Of a stretch of DNA of 64,000 nucleotides, positions 46,901-57,701 are shown in pieces (position 1 is the first letter of the stretch; each line of letters starts with the position of its first letter). The translations under genes were made by a program, and so were the position numbers. The DNA comes from Sparassis latifolia (lineage: Eukaryota > Basidiomycota > Agaricomycetes > Polyporales > Sparassidaceae). The notes beneath the pieces were generated by a model that worked only from the letters and a program-made list of their open reading frames with translations, did not search any database and had not been told where the DNA came from. The stretch is from the NCBI GenBank assembly GCA_018466975.1, contig CM031562.1, positions 310,001 to 374,000 of the forward strand, written 5' to 3'.

Positions 46901-48764
46901 TCACAGGGGCAGTCTGTACAGCCTTCAGATTGCGCGAGCGGACGAAGACATGCCCCGACTCGGTGCAAATGATAATCGAACCGTCAGACCCAAGGGCAAC
47001 GTCCTAGTTATGGCCGTCAAGTGGCATTCATGAGTAAAATTGTATTACATACCTTGACAGCACTGAACTGTTTGCGGAGAGCCCAGACGCGCTGAGGCTG
47101 AGGGAGCGACCACGGCTTGCCACTGCTACCGGCCGCAGAAGGCGACGGCATGGTGAAGGTAAACAATTCGCCATTCGTCGAAAGGGCAGCTAGAGTGTTG
47201 TCGCAGCTCGCGATCTTCTCTATGTCAGCACTGTTTGTGGCCTGAGGAGGTCGATAGACAGCGATCTCCGATGGGAATGAGTATGCAGGAAAGCTGCAGA
47301 AACTAAGTTGGAAGGGAGTTCAAGCAGGGTTTGTATATCACATACTTGATCTTGAAGTGCCCATCATTCCAGATACAAACCACGTCCCGAGACTCCAGTA
47401 GGCAGGCCAGAACTGTGTCCTGCATTACGGTTAGTAAAGAATGGATGCGCATATACCGACTGAACAAACCGTAATGATGAGAGAAACCACTGGCTGAGTA
47501 ACCTTGGTCACGACACGGGGAACAATCTGTACTGGGTGCGCAGACTTGTCATAGCCTGGTGACGTTCATTAGGAACTGGTGGTAGGAATTGCGCTTTTAC
47601 TGACCCAACTGTCCGTTATTCGTGCCCCAAGTGAAGACTTCACGATCCGTCCAACAAGCAGACGCAGTCTTACACGCGGCAATACCCTCCACGACTTTGT
47701 TCTTTAACGCACCGCTGACCTTCCGGGCCGTAGCCTGAATGGGTTCGTCCGAACGACTTCCCGCAGGAGCCTCGACAACGTATCCGAGCTGCGAAAATCG
47801 GTTGAGGCCCCAGCTTAGTACCTCGCCGGATTTGGTCAACGCTAGAGTGTGGTCCTGTGCGAGTGCGACGGATACGACGGCGTAAGAAAACTGCGGTAGA
47901 GGTATGAGGTTGTACTGGGTATGCTGTCCAGGACCCAACCTGGAGAATTGCATAAGTTGGAGAACAAATTGGCATCCTCACGGACACACACCGTCCGCCG
48001 CTACCAAAACCACAGAGTCGCACATTGCTACGGCTCTCCTCAGTCACCACGCCTGCGAGGGTACCTCAGCCACAGTGTACAGATAAGCTCCAACATAACG
48101 CACCCGTGTGAAGCTTCGACATCACGATCTGACGAACGTGGATGGGCGAAAATCGTGCGTCGATACTCTCCTTCTCCGAGACCGGGTCAGCGGGACGTAT
48201 CACGACCTGCTCCGGATACGTCCTATCGTCCCCGTCGCCAAGCCCTAGAGCTGCATTCCGGTTGGCACCCCAGGTAAAAAGATCGGCATCGCACACATCA
48301 TTGGTGCACGGTTTGGTGCCTTCGAGGGTCGAGTTGTAGAGGTCGAACGCAGTATAACCCTCGAGGTCTTTCACCGACACATCAATCTCTGAGCGCTGCA
48401 AGAGGAGCACAGCGGACGCCAGGTTTCCGTGATATAACGCCCGGTGCAGAGCCGTCCAGTGACTCTCAGTATCCTGGAGATTGATATTGATATCCGGGTG
48501 GGCCAACAGCAGCCTGACATACTCTGTCGCCGACACGTCCTGGGCGGTCGTAGCGAGGTGCAAGACAGTCCTTCCAAGCCAATCACGGGAATTGACATCG
48601 CATGATGGGGGCGAGCTGAGCGGACTTGGACGGTTCCAAGACTTGCCACCGCTGCTGCTCAGCCCTTGGGCTTGAGCGGCGGATTGTCCGCGATTGCCAC
48701 CATCGAGCAGACGCTGAAAGGCCTGCTGATTTCTGAAGTGAAAATGGGCATGGAGCAAGGTCAT
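43980..48764 (-). CDS. IBTK-like ankyrin-RCC1-BTB-BTB protein
   Basis: Large multidomain protein with the order of human IBTK (inhibitor of Bruton kinase), a cullin-3 adaptor; the fungal role is likely substrate recruitment to a CUL3 ligase (inference). The start at 48764 gives MTLLHAHFHF. Ankyrin repeats: DWLGRTVLHLA, HWTALHRALYHGNLASAV. RCC1 blades: DLFTWGANRNAALGLGDG, HTLALTKSGEVLSWGLNRFSQLG, REVFTWGTNNGQLG, with more weakly conserved blades to about 46,920. The first BTB has DIMVHLPSGFSFPAHRLILAAR; the second DVILQFGDKEVRCHSVILRA-SSFFATFF and later YILADATHYHAMSLAQSLHGYM. The C-terminal third is Ser/Pro-rich, then SFAAIQQLQAEQD and a charged helix, as in IBTK, and a basic end. About ten introns; exon limits between 46,900 and 48,050 are approximate. 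Confidence 0.86.
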
Positions 48765-48909
48765 ACAGAGGTGGAAAGAGGCGGACGAAACGACCTGGAA
48801 GGAGTCCTGATGACTCCTACGCTAGATCGTAGTCCTGGTGTCGCTGCACTCGTAGAAAAGCGCAGACTTGACCGCAGTAGTGCTGGAAGTCTAGACTGAG
48901 CGGGATAAG

Positions 48910-49596
48910 TTAGACCAGGTAAAGTAACCGAAGGCTGATATAGAGATACAGCAAAGGAAAAGCAGATAGTCTGAACGGTGGTGAAGTGACTGCAGATAAC
49001 GCACATTGGTCACTCACTGCTCGGGAACGAACGCACGTGGCTCCTACAGCGCCCGTCATAGGACTCATCCGGTCCCACAACTTCGCAACTTGTCTCTTCA
49101 TAGTCGTGCTAGGCAGTGAGCTCTCCTCTGCAGTCTTCAAAGGGTAGTTCGTGGACGGACGTTGAGTAGATGCAAAAGACGTGCAATATTCGCATCCGGT
49201 GGCTATCGATATCTGCAACGTGGTTGCGACGTGGCAAATATATAGCGACATTTCCGGGCGGCATGCCCTTGATTCAGACTTGCACATTTGATGTGGCAAG
49301 GCCACTTGCGCGGCACTGCGTTGTCTTGAGCTTCGTTTACTCACGCCCCCTCTATATAGGAAGGAGCTGTCGCTAAAGAGATGCAACATTCGTTGGAGTA
49401 GCTCCAAGAGGGATTCGACATCGACATCTTCGACGATATACAAAGTGCGATCAGGGTATTCCGCTGACACGTGGTGCTTCATTTGGTCGTGCATTCCTGT
49501 GCGTTCGTTCCCGAGGTCTCGCCACTGCAGTAGCAGCGCTGCGAAGAACTCATACCCCATCTCTGAACCCATCTCTGTACCACCAGTACCGGCCAT
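48910..49596 (-). CDS. Hypothetical protein, divergent partner
   Basis: Open frame starting MAGTGGTEMGSEMGYEFFAA, followed by LLLQWRDLGNERTGMHDQM and a leucine-rich, acidic piece (VEDVDVESLLELLQRMLHL). After about residue 80 the text looks less protein-like; a donor GTGAGT near 49,350 suggests an intron, with a later exon around 49,115-49,020 (MKRQVAKLWDRM). I do not recognise the family. Its first about 110 bases are part of the sequence duplicated at the left end of the window, where the start codon is lost. The ATG lies 9 bp from that of the plus-strand neighbour. Confidence 0.45.
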   Translation of the reverse strand: MAGTGGTEMGSEMGYEFFAALLLQWRDLGNERTGMHDQMKHHVSAEYPDRTLYIVEDVDVESLLELLQRMLHLFSDSSFLYRGGVSKRSSRQRSAAQVALPHQMCKSESRACRPEMSLYICHVATTLQISIATGCEYCTSFASTQRPSTNYPLKTAEESSLPSTTMKRQVAKLWDRMSPMTGAVGATCVRSRAVSDQCALSAVTSPPFRLSAFPLLYLYISLRLLYLV

Positions 49597-49605
49597 CTTA
49601 CAGTG

Positions 49606-50346
49606 ATGTCAGGCAGACTATCCCCGACAAGGCGTAGGCGTCGTATTGGATCCACTGACAGCACGACCGGTCGGCGTTCAGGCCACTTGACTCGTTTTGC
49701 GGCCCATGCAGACACTATTGCCACATCACTCAACGACGCAGGAAGTCACCTCGAGCAATGTGTAACCGTCTTGCGCGGCCAGGCCTCATCTAGCCGGGGT
49801 CTGTCTTCCGTGGAGGATCATCCAGCTTTTCAAGCGTATAACCGTCTCCAGAAGGAGCTGACTCTTGCACTGCATGAGTGCGAGCGCGGTCGGGAATGCC
49901 TCTTCGATATGGTCTCCCCAACGTCGATTGTTAACGATGTGAAGGTTCACGGCGACGAGCAAGAGGGACTCCGTTCGACGATTGACCTTGGCCACAAAGA
50001 CCTCAACAACGCCACTCAGCATGTGCTGTTCGCCCCCTCATCAAAACATCTTTCTCCACCCGAGATCAAGCAGGTATTCCGGGCCAACATCGGTGTCCGG
50101 ACGCCGGTTACTCGTGAGCGGTCGAAACGCTCACGAGAACGCATACGCGAGGCGAAAGCCAGAGTAGTGGCACAGGAGCCGAAGAATATGAACTGTGAGG
50201 CGGGCGAGAAGTGGCATCAGATGAGCAGGTTAGAGCGGTCGTCCCTGCCGTTGGAGTCGGAGCAGTTTATGGGGCTGCAGCCGCAGGCTTTCTATATCCC
50301 CCGAACATATCAACCGCTCACGTTGGAAGAGGCTCCGACGTCGTGA
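49606..50346 (+). CDS. Hypothetical coiled-coil protein
   Basis: Intronless frame of 246 aa from MSGRLSPTRRRRRIG. The N-terminus is basic. The middle is probably helical (HADTIATSLNDAGSHLEQC, YNRLQKELTLALHECERGRE). A conserved-looking segment LSPPEIKQVFRANIGVRTP is followed by a very basic helix (RERSKRSRERIREAKARVV). The C-terminus contains aromatic residues (QAFYIPRTYQPLTLEEA). No known domain was recognised. A frameshifted relative lies at 187-779. Starting at 49606 rather than the in-frame ATG 3 bases upstream makes no practical difference. Confidence 0.62.
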   Translation: MSGRLSPTRRRRRIGSTDSTTGRRSGHLTRFAAHADTIATSLNDAGSHLEQCVTVLRGQASSSRGLSSVEDHPAFQAYNRLQKELTLALHECERGRECLFDMVSPTSIVNDVKVHGDEQEGLRSTIDLGHKDLNNATQHVLFAPSSKHLSPPEIKQVFRANIGVRTPVTRERSKRSRERIREAKARVVAQEPKNMNCEAGEKWHQMSRLERSSLPLESEQFMGLQPQAFYIPRTYQPLTLEEAPTS

Positions 50347-51574
50347 TGCTAAACCAAATGTTCCCGTCCCCCGTTCGGTCGCTTCGTACGTTTCTGCAGT
50401 CTAAATTTTTTACACGTTAGCATTCATGAAATTTATCGTGTCGACCGGATCCATCAGTCATGTATGTTGTTCCATAGCAGTACCATTAGTGGGCCACTGA
50501 TAGTATCAACCCATCAGCCAGTGCAAAAATAATAAGACACTATGCATACTGTAAAATTTCTAGTGCTAGTACGCTATCTCAAAAAAATACGACTTCACCC
50601 TTCGCAGTACTAGGTTTTGGCCTTTGCTTAGAGTTGGTTCGGGAGGACGCGCGTGTATCAGACAATAAGGCAAAAAAAGTTCCTCGGTATTTTGCAAATT
50701 TTAAACATTTGACCTGCAGAAGATTATGACATGGAGTTGTTCCATGACCTCACTGGTTCGTTCTAGTTGTCGATCGGGAAAAATCTGAGCTTTGTTGTTG
50801 CGTTTGGACAGTCTTTGGATATTAGGTAGGTATATGCATAGATAGTGATACAATACACACGAATTTACACTGTGGAAAATGTACGCGGACGCGTTCTCGT
50901 CGAACTCCTGGCAGTCTCCGGCTACGTCTGGCCCTTATCCTGGCGAGCACTGACGGTGTCGTGCAATGTATCTTTGTGAGGTCTGTGTCGCCTCCGAGTC
51001 CTGCGTGCGATCACCAGTACTTGCCGACGATGTGGCGCCTGCAGAAGGCCTCCATGATACCGGTCGCATAGCCTTTGGCATGAGACGCCTTGTACTCGGC
51101 CTCACTTCCTACGTGGTCCTGTTCCTGTTGCTGCGATGAAGCCCCGGTGAGCTTCAATTGCCAATATTCCTGGCCCTTCATAGAGTAAAACTAGCCGGAG
51201 GTCTTGGAGGGACAAGTCAGCATTGATGTGACGGTGACGGGAACACAGGGAAGCGGCATACCTGGGCTGTGGCTGGAAGACATGGTGATGATAGAGAAGG
51301 CAGAAGGCCTGCAACTATTTTCTCGCGCGACGCATCTAGCTTGAAGCTTCTACTTTTGGTCGGTACATCCGAGCCTAAAAGGATCATCGGGCAACTTCCG
51401 ACCTAGCCTCAACGTGTCCGCATGTTCAACTTGTAGACTCACCCATTGCCGTTTGGCAAGCACTCAAATCTAACTTGCCAGGTACGTGACAATGTACCGT
51501 GTCGACGTGAACATTATTCGGATAGATTATTCGTTCACTCAATACAGGTCCCAGCTGCAGAGGCGTGAGTCTGC
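50347..51574. other. Intergenic
   Basis: About 1.2 kb, AT-richer near 50,450-50,900. No gene, RNA or transposon end recognised. Confidence 0.45.
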
Positions 51575-53221
51575 ATGGATTCTCCGCAGGATCCAGTGAC
51601 GGAAGTGAGTGCTACGCTTCGTTGTCGTTCCTCTAGTCGCATTAATGGAGATCTTATAAAGGAGCTGGGGGATAGTCCATGTGAACTGCGACTGCGCAAG
51701 GACAATATCGAACGCTTGTTCGAGAGCCAAGATCTGCGCACTCTGGAGGTCGCAGTTGACCGCACGCAGCACCAGCTCGACGAATTGCAGGAGCTCAGTT
51801 CACGTCTTCGTGCCCACCTCGAGCTTGTATCCTCTCTAGCCGCTCCCATCAGACGCATTTCGGAAGACATCCTCCGTCAAATCTTGATATGCAGATGGTC
51901 TGACACCAATGAGAGAGACCGGCCACTGTTCACCCTATGCGTCGCGTCTGTGTGTCGGGCTTGGAGAGAGGCGGTGATTGACGCGTCCGTGTTGTGGTCG
52001 ACTATCCCCGTTGATATCGCTCTACCACCTCCGTCCGCCCTCCCCTTGTTCGTGGAGCATTCGCGCTCGCGGGGGTTGGAAATTCACATCAACTACTTGC
52101 ATTCTGACAGTGACTCAGAAGAAGACAGCGGTAGCAGTCCTGACCATGACAATGTTATGTCATCGCGGATGCAACGCCAAAATTTGACTGCGGTACTAAA
52201 ACTTCTTGTCCCTCACCTCACTCGCTGGAAGTCCCTCTCGATCTCTCTTCCTTTCATCGATCTCAAAAAGGAAGTGCTTGCCTCTATGAGAGGACCTGCC
52301 GATCTCCTAGAAGAACTCGTCATATACTCGAGGGGTAAATCGAACCCCTTGCCAGCCGATCTTTTTCCCGCTCACTTCAAAGCCCCAAGATTAACCATGA
52401 TGCTGCTCGATTCATGGCAGCTCCCTAAAACTCTGGTTTTCCAGAGTGTTCTTCCTGCTTTGCGAGCACTTAGGCTGACACGTCCCAAGGTGCCGAATCG
52501 AATGAGTCTGATGCAAGCATTGGGGCCTTTGCGTCACCTCCGGTGTCTTGAACTCATATGTCCAGAATTCGATAATATATCGGCCGTTGATTACTTTCCG
52601 AGAGTCCCCTTGGTGAACCTGAAGAAACTTCTGGTGATAGCCCTAGAACCCGGAGCAGTGCGTGCACTGCTCTCCTCTTTTTCCGCCCCACGCATGGCGC
52701 GTTTCAACTACATCCATCCCATCTTTGACAACTCCGAGGTCCCCCTTGTCATGGAACACCCGCAGGCCTTTCCGTCACTGCATACGATTCTCATCGACGC
52801 ACGATGTAGTTACCCCCCTTCTATGGGTGCAGTTTCTCGCTGGACCCAAGATTTCCAATGTGCGCATATCAATTTGGTAAAAAACCACGATCATATCAAG
52901 GAGTTCGTCGCATGCGCGCGTAACATGAAGGACCGGCTGTTCTTTCCAGGGCTATCGTCTGTGATCATCCACAGCGAGAGTCATGTCACCGTAAAGCTGC
53001 TTCGCGATCTGGTACGAGCTCGCGGTCGAGCTGCCATTCCTAGTCATTTGCAAGGTTGCGATAGCCCGTCAGCAACCCTGAAGGAGCTGGAAGTCTATAC
53101 CCGCTGTCGCCTTTGCCCACAAGATAATGAATGGTTTAAGAACAACTTGGAGAGCTTCTCGTGGTCATTCGTGGAAACGATCTTAGATGACACTATCATA
53201 TTGTCCTTCGCACCTGCATGA
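51575..53221 (+). CDS. F-box protein with N-terminal coiled coil
   Basis: Intronless frame of 548 aa, a length and layout usual for mushroom F-box proteins. A short helical/coiled segment (LEVAVDRTQHQLDELQELSS, about residues 55-85) precedes the F-box-like motif APIRRISEDILRQILI and CVASVCRAWREAVIDASVLWSTI. The rest is an LRR-like region with repeating leucines (LVPHLTRWKSLSISLPF, VLPALRALRLTRPKVP, LRHLRCLELICPEFD, LVNLKKLLVIALEP) and a C-terminal LKELEVYTRCRL. The CVASVCRAW-W element is the signature shared by this expanded family. It presumably links an unknown target to an SCF ligase. Confidence 0.85.
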   Translation: MDSPQDPVTEVSATLRCRSSSRINGDLIKELGDSPCELRLRKDNIERLFESQDLRTLEVAVDRTQHQLDELQELSSRLRAHLELVSSLAAPIRRISEDILRQILICRWSDTNERDRPLFTLCVASVCRAWREAVIDASVLWSTIPVDIALPPPSALPLFVEHSRSRGLEIHINYLHSDSDSEEDSGSSPDHDNVMSSRMQRQNLTAVLKLLVPHLTRWKSLSISLPFIDLKKEVLASMRGPADLLEELVIYSRGKSNPLPADLFPAHFKAPRLTMMLLDSWQLPKTLVFQSVLPALRALRLTRPKVPNRMSLMQALGPLRHLRCLELICPEFDNISAVDYFPRVPLVNLKKLLVIALEPGAVRALLSSFSAPRMARFNYIHPIFDNSEVPLVMEHPQAFPSLHTILIDARCSYPPSMGAVSRWTQDFQCAHINLVKNHDHIKEFVACARNMKDRLFFPGLSSVIIHSESHVTVKLLRDLVRARGRAAIPSHLQGCDSPSATLKELEVYTRCRLCPQDNEWFKNNLESFSWSFVETILDDTIILSFAPA

Positions 53222-53351
53222 TTCGCCTTGTTCCTACAGTGTCGGCATTGACATGAGTTATAGTGCTCCCGGTGAGCACCAGCACATATCAAGCAGCTTG
53301 TGCTCTACTTACAATTTGTCTGCCCTCTTTCAGATCGGCTCAATCTTCTCC

Positions 53352-53585
53352 ATGTTGACGATGCTTCGCCTACACCAGCTCAATGTACCTGCCCTTCTTG
53401 CGTTATCAATGATCATATGCGCCTCCGGTGCTGGACATTTGCAGGTCTTGAAGCCGGCATCGGCAGTTAACGCGTCATTTCCGTCAATAGAGTTGTCCTT
53501 CTCGCCGTCTGCATTGCGGACTGTTCACTTTTTCCTGCGGTTCCAAGTTAGCATAATATTTAGCCTACCTAATAATGCTGTGTGA
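53352..53585 (+). CDS. Possible small secreted protein (first exon)
   Basis: MLTMLRLHQLNVPALLALSM followed by IICASGAGHL looks like a cleavable signal peptide, and the short frame continues to 53,585. A donor GTTAGC at about 53,548 and an acceptor TGCAG near 53,638 could join it in phase to SVNICRVPF and further cysteine-containing text up to a stop near 53,750. No family is recognised; chance cannot be excluded. Confidence 0.25.
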   Translation: MLTMLRLHQLNVPALLALSMIICASGAGHLQVLKPASAVNASFPSIELSFSPSALRTVHFFLRFQVSIIFSLPNNAV

Positions 53586-54157
53586 ATTTTTGTCTGCGGA
53601 AGTAACGACTCTGATGTGCGGCTCTTGAAAGATGTGCAGTCCGTGAACATTTGCCGTGTTCCCTTCAGGTGCACCATAAGTGAGAGGAGTTGTATCGCCC
53701 ACTACAGGAAGAAACCAGTACTTGTCGAGATACCGCAACTGGCGTATATATAGACCTCCATGTTAGATGGGCAAGTTCAGTGCGGTTTAAAGTTTTAAGA
53801 AAAACCCATTGCATTTCGGCCTGGTTTGAAGTTTCTCACCAGCAAGAACCTCAGCCAAGAGGTGGGAACGCGGAGACATAAATCAACGTTCGTGCCTCAG
53901 GATGTCCGTGTCTGACGGCCTTTACGGCTCCGCGGCCCGATCCCTTCGAGGTGAGCGTCTAGCAGCAAGAACGAAAGGTTCGGAGATCAGCCTGGTACCT
54001 AGGCTCGTTAACCAGCCTCTAGTAGAATAGGAAGGAGTCTTTCCTCTCTTTAGACCTTGCCGATCTGGGTGCGTTCAGTTAATCACCGTCCTGCCATAAA
54101 GTACATACCGGAAAGGCTGATGGTTCAGTTGCAGGGGTAGTATACATATAGCTTACG
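53586..54157. other. Intergenic
   Basis: No supported feature apart from the possible second exon of the secreted candidate. The stretch ends in the promoter of the next F-box gene. Confidence 0.4.
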
Positions 54158-55418
54158 ATGCAGTCCGGCAAACTGCCCCTCGAACTGTGCGAGGATATCA
54201 TCGGTCGCGTTCCGGACGATCGCAAGACTCTGGCTGCCTGCGGTCTTACATGTCGTCAGTGGCTTCCGATCATTCGTCCCCGCCTCTTCCGCTCTGCCAA
54301 TATATCTCGCAAGGAGGACTGCATCCGTCTGGAAAAAGCCTTAAACGCGCCGAAAGGAAGCGTGCTGGGCATCGGTCCTTATATCGAAGAACTCATTATC
54401 CAGAGCCGTGGCGGGCCATTCCCCCCGACTTGGCTGGACCGCTGGTTGCCCCGGTTGTTACCAAAGTTAGATCGGGTCCGTCATCTTACTCTGAACAAAC
54501 TAGATTGGCACAGAGGAGGGCTGCGGGAGGCCACAAGGAACTGTATCCTCACATTCTCTCGCATTGTCGACACCCTCGTGCTTGACGATATCATGCTATT
54601 CGACGAGCCTCTCGGGCTGTGGAAGTTGCTCAGTGCATATCCGAAGCTGAGCTCACTTTGGATCGGGAACATTACAGAGACGACCTCGATGCTTCCACCT
54701 GTGCCTGCGCTTGAAGCCAGCGATGGCGTTATCCAAATTCAGAATTTCGTCCTGAAAAGAGTGGTCGCATACGAGTGTCCGTCCATTCACTTCCTGCTAC
54801 AACCTCCATTCCAATTGCGCTTAAGTGTCCTCTCATGGGGGGAAGTTACGGTGGGCACGAACGCATCCCACCTGGGTGCGTTCCTTATCGAAGCGGGGAG
54901 ATCTCTCCAGCACCTCGACTTCACGCTGAAGAGACTTTGTAAGTGTGTTGAACCATTATATGAGTTCTCGAACTTACGTCCTGCAAGTTGATCCGTCAGA
55001 GTACTTCAGCCTGGCCACTAACATGGAGCTTATATCTCTCCGTATAACTAACAAACTTCCGATGTCGCAATTCACCTGTGTTCCAACCCTCATTTCGGAG
55101 ATCGCCTCACCCAATTTTCGACAACTCGATTTTGAATTCGAGGACCCCTTTGACTTGGGGCGCTATTTCGAGATGGATTGGGAAGAAATAGACGAAGCCC
55201 TGTCTTCGTTGGGCCACCGTCTCCCATTTCTGGTTATATCCTTCAGTTACTGGCCGTGGAAGCGCACGCATGCCATCATTGGTTGGCTTCAGAAGATGCT
55301 CAATTTTTTGCTGGCGCAGCTGCCAAGACTTGCAGCTTGCGGGACAACTCTACGTGTTTTATGTTGTTGTGACTCGTGTGGTCGCAACTCAGGGCTATTC
55401 GTGTCTAATTCGATCTAG
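54158..55418 (+). CDS. F-box protein
   Basis: Starts MQSGKLPLELCEDIIGRVPD, with DRKTLAACGLTCRQWLPIIRPRLF completing a clear F-box of the type most common in Polyporales. The first exon (54158-54938) then carries an LRR-like region (VRHLTLNKLDWHRGG, VDTLVLDDIMLF, LSSLWIGNI, LQHLDFTLKRL). A phase-1 intron of 49 nt leads to the second exon at 54988 (DPSEYFSLATNMELISLRI, then SPNFRQLDFEFEDPFDL). The C-terminus at 55,418 is Cys-rich; the frame there could be altered by one more intron near 55,330. The target is unknown. Confidence 0.83.
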
Positions 55419-56268
55419 AAAGTTGATAGTGAGGTACATGTCTTCTGAATAAGTTCAATGGACTGTATACATCATATCTGATCACTACTTGCTTCACTAT
55501 GTAAGGTTGTAATTATGATATGTCATCAGAGATATTTAGGATGACGCACCTCATTGCTAACCTTGAGTCAGAAACAATGTGCATTAAATAACCATGGCAC
55601 GAGCGCTTTGCCATCTTATGTGCCAAGGTAATATACTGACAGTGCTCGAAATACATGCCGCCGTAGTGAATGTGAACGGGGTTAATGACAGAAGTTAATT
55701 CCGATAGAAAGACATTTACCCGTTAAGGGGGGCCAGTGACTGCTGAGGGCAGCTCGGGCAGGGCCATACGACAATCCTAAAGACAGTACTGTGTAGGTTA
55801 GGTCCATCGAGGGCAAACAAAACTCACCATGGTCCTCATACACGGAACTGGGAAGATACACTTTGCATGTAGAACGATATCGCAGGTCTGAGCGAGCAGT
55901 CCCGAGAAGAAATAGAATTGCAGCATAACTAACAGTCCAAGTCCAAAGGTCTGTATCTCGTGGGAAGGTGGAGATGATAGAAGCGGAGCGAACAACAGTG
56001 TGTTGAAACAGTGGCAGACGGCGAAATCTTTTGAAAAAGTGGTAGTGTTGGGACGCACTGTCGTTATGCGATAGCAGTGGCGAACAGTGAGATGAAAGTG
56101 TGACCTACAATGAATATTTGGCGGATAAAGCCAACGTACTCGGGATGGGGTAGGATGGATAACCGAAATACGGGATATTGACTAGTAAATCAATCTTGGA
56201 CATAATGACAGACGTCGCGAAAAACCTTACTTCTAACCTTACACCGTCATGAGTATGTCGAGCACCGT
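55419..56268. other. Intergenic
   Basis: About 850 bp between convergent F-box and BTB genes. No gene or structural RNA recognised. Confidence 0.45.
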
Positions 56269-57344
56269 TCAAGTGTATCCCTGGCTCAGGCGATTTTCAC
56301 CACTCCGATCATCCAACTTGAACGTATGACCAAGGTTGCTCCAGATTCTCACCCGCTCTTTCCTATGACGGGTCTTTAGACGGTCTAAGCACTCGTCGCA
56401 CAGGCCATCCATACTGTCAAACCATTCATCCATATCCCGCAGCGGGTTCCTCGAAGTGCACAACTCCAAGCGGTTTGCTGAGCGTGTGAGCTCAGTCAAG
56501 GTAGACAAGCAGCTCTGCTTCGTGATGCAGTCTCTACTGAGATTCGTGGCCACAGGGAGAAAGAAGCTGGTAAGGAGATTACTGAGTCGTTGCAGCATAT
56601 CCCTTGCTTGCATGCAGCACCGAATGTCTTCCACGGAAACGTCCCACTCGTCAGAGCCTTGTCCGGACCGTAGAGCGTCTTCAAGGAGAGATTCGGTATC
56701 GCTCTGAGAGTACATGTAGAAGGCGATTGGCAGCACGGAGTCAAGCTCGGATGGGTGTATGCGGCGAGCAAGGGTGATAATCGGTTTGGTGGAGGGATGA
56801 AGTTTAGGGTCCACCAAGTTCTCGGTACGGGAACAGTAGAATCCCGATCTAGTCTTGAGTTCCTCGAACGTGGAAGAAAATGCTGTCTTGAGCCGAGAGA
56901 CGGCCCTTCGGAGGAGCGGTGGGATATTGTACTTGTGTGCTAGGCTTGCCACTCCGATCAGAATTGGGTAGATTTCATGGTCATACCATATATCATAAAT
57001 GCAGGCAAGATTGTCAAGATAACTGGACGGGACCGAATAACCTGAAAGTTAGCTGAGAGGACAATATCAGAGATTACAACTGACTCAATGTCATAGAGAG
57101 CGCGGAGCGTATACTCTAGGTGTTGTGGGTCATCCGATAAGGTGACGATAGAGGCACCGTGGAGCATGGGGGCATCCGACGGCTGAGGAATTGTGAAGAG
57201 ATCCGAAAATACTGTTGAGTACCTGGACAGGATGCCACGGTGCACACGGCATGTGCGTTCTCCAGCTATTAACACGACGTTGCCGTCCTCGAACCACAGA
57301 GGGTCTATACGCGACGTATGAGACAGATCCGGGAGTGCAGCCAT
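56269..57344 (-). CDS. BTB/POZ-domain protein
   Basis: Starts at 57344 with MAALPDLSHTSRIDPLWFED. The BTB core is GNVVLIAGERTCRVHRGIL, RYSTVFSDLF and IVTLSDDPQHLEYTLRALYD. An intron near 57,050-57,010 is needed to reach SYLDNLACIYDIWYDHEIYP and the helical part IGVASLAHKYNIPPLLRRAVSRLKTAF, which corresponds to the last BTB helices. The C-terminal half has IITLARRIHPSELDSVLPIAFY and DIRCCMQARDMLQRL, then a Cys-containing stretch (DSMDGLCDECLDRLK), the usual layout for the hundreds of BTB proteins in mushroom genomes. A role as CUL3 adaptor is possible but unproven. Confidence 0.8.
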
Positions 57345-57674
57345 AATACCGCGTTCTATGTCTGGCCCAGAGACAACTCTCCTTGAAGATGAATTGCTTG
57401 GAGTTGTTTCGAATCACAACGAGGTTGAGGCAAAATCGTGACTAACGCTTAGCATCCTGGCCCGAGAGCATACAGACTTCAAGTTGCACACTTACAACGA
57501 AGCATTGGAGTGCTTGAAGACGTTCTACCTGTAGTTTTTTACTGTGAATCAGCCTATTGTGGTTGATCGATCATCAGATCAGGCCATCGTGACGGTATCG
57601 TACGCCACTCACGTGATGGCTTGGACGCGTTCGCGCTGCAAACGCGGGGGGGTCCGTGCGCACATCTCCTGCAG
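57345..57674. other. Spacer upstream of U2
   Basis: Promoter side of the BTB gene and of the U2 snRNA gene; no other feature seen. Confidence 0.4.
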
Positions 57675-57680
57675 TATAAG
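57675..57680 (+). promoter_or_regulatory. TATA-like box of the U2 gene
   Basis: TATAAG lies about 27 bp upstream of the proposed 5' end of U2. Confidence 0.45.
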
Positions 57681-57701
57681 AGGCGGGCGGGAACATCCAA
57701 A

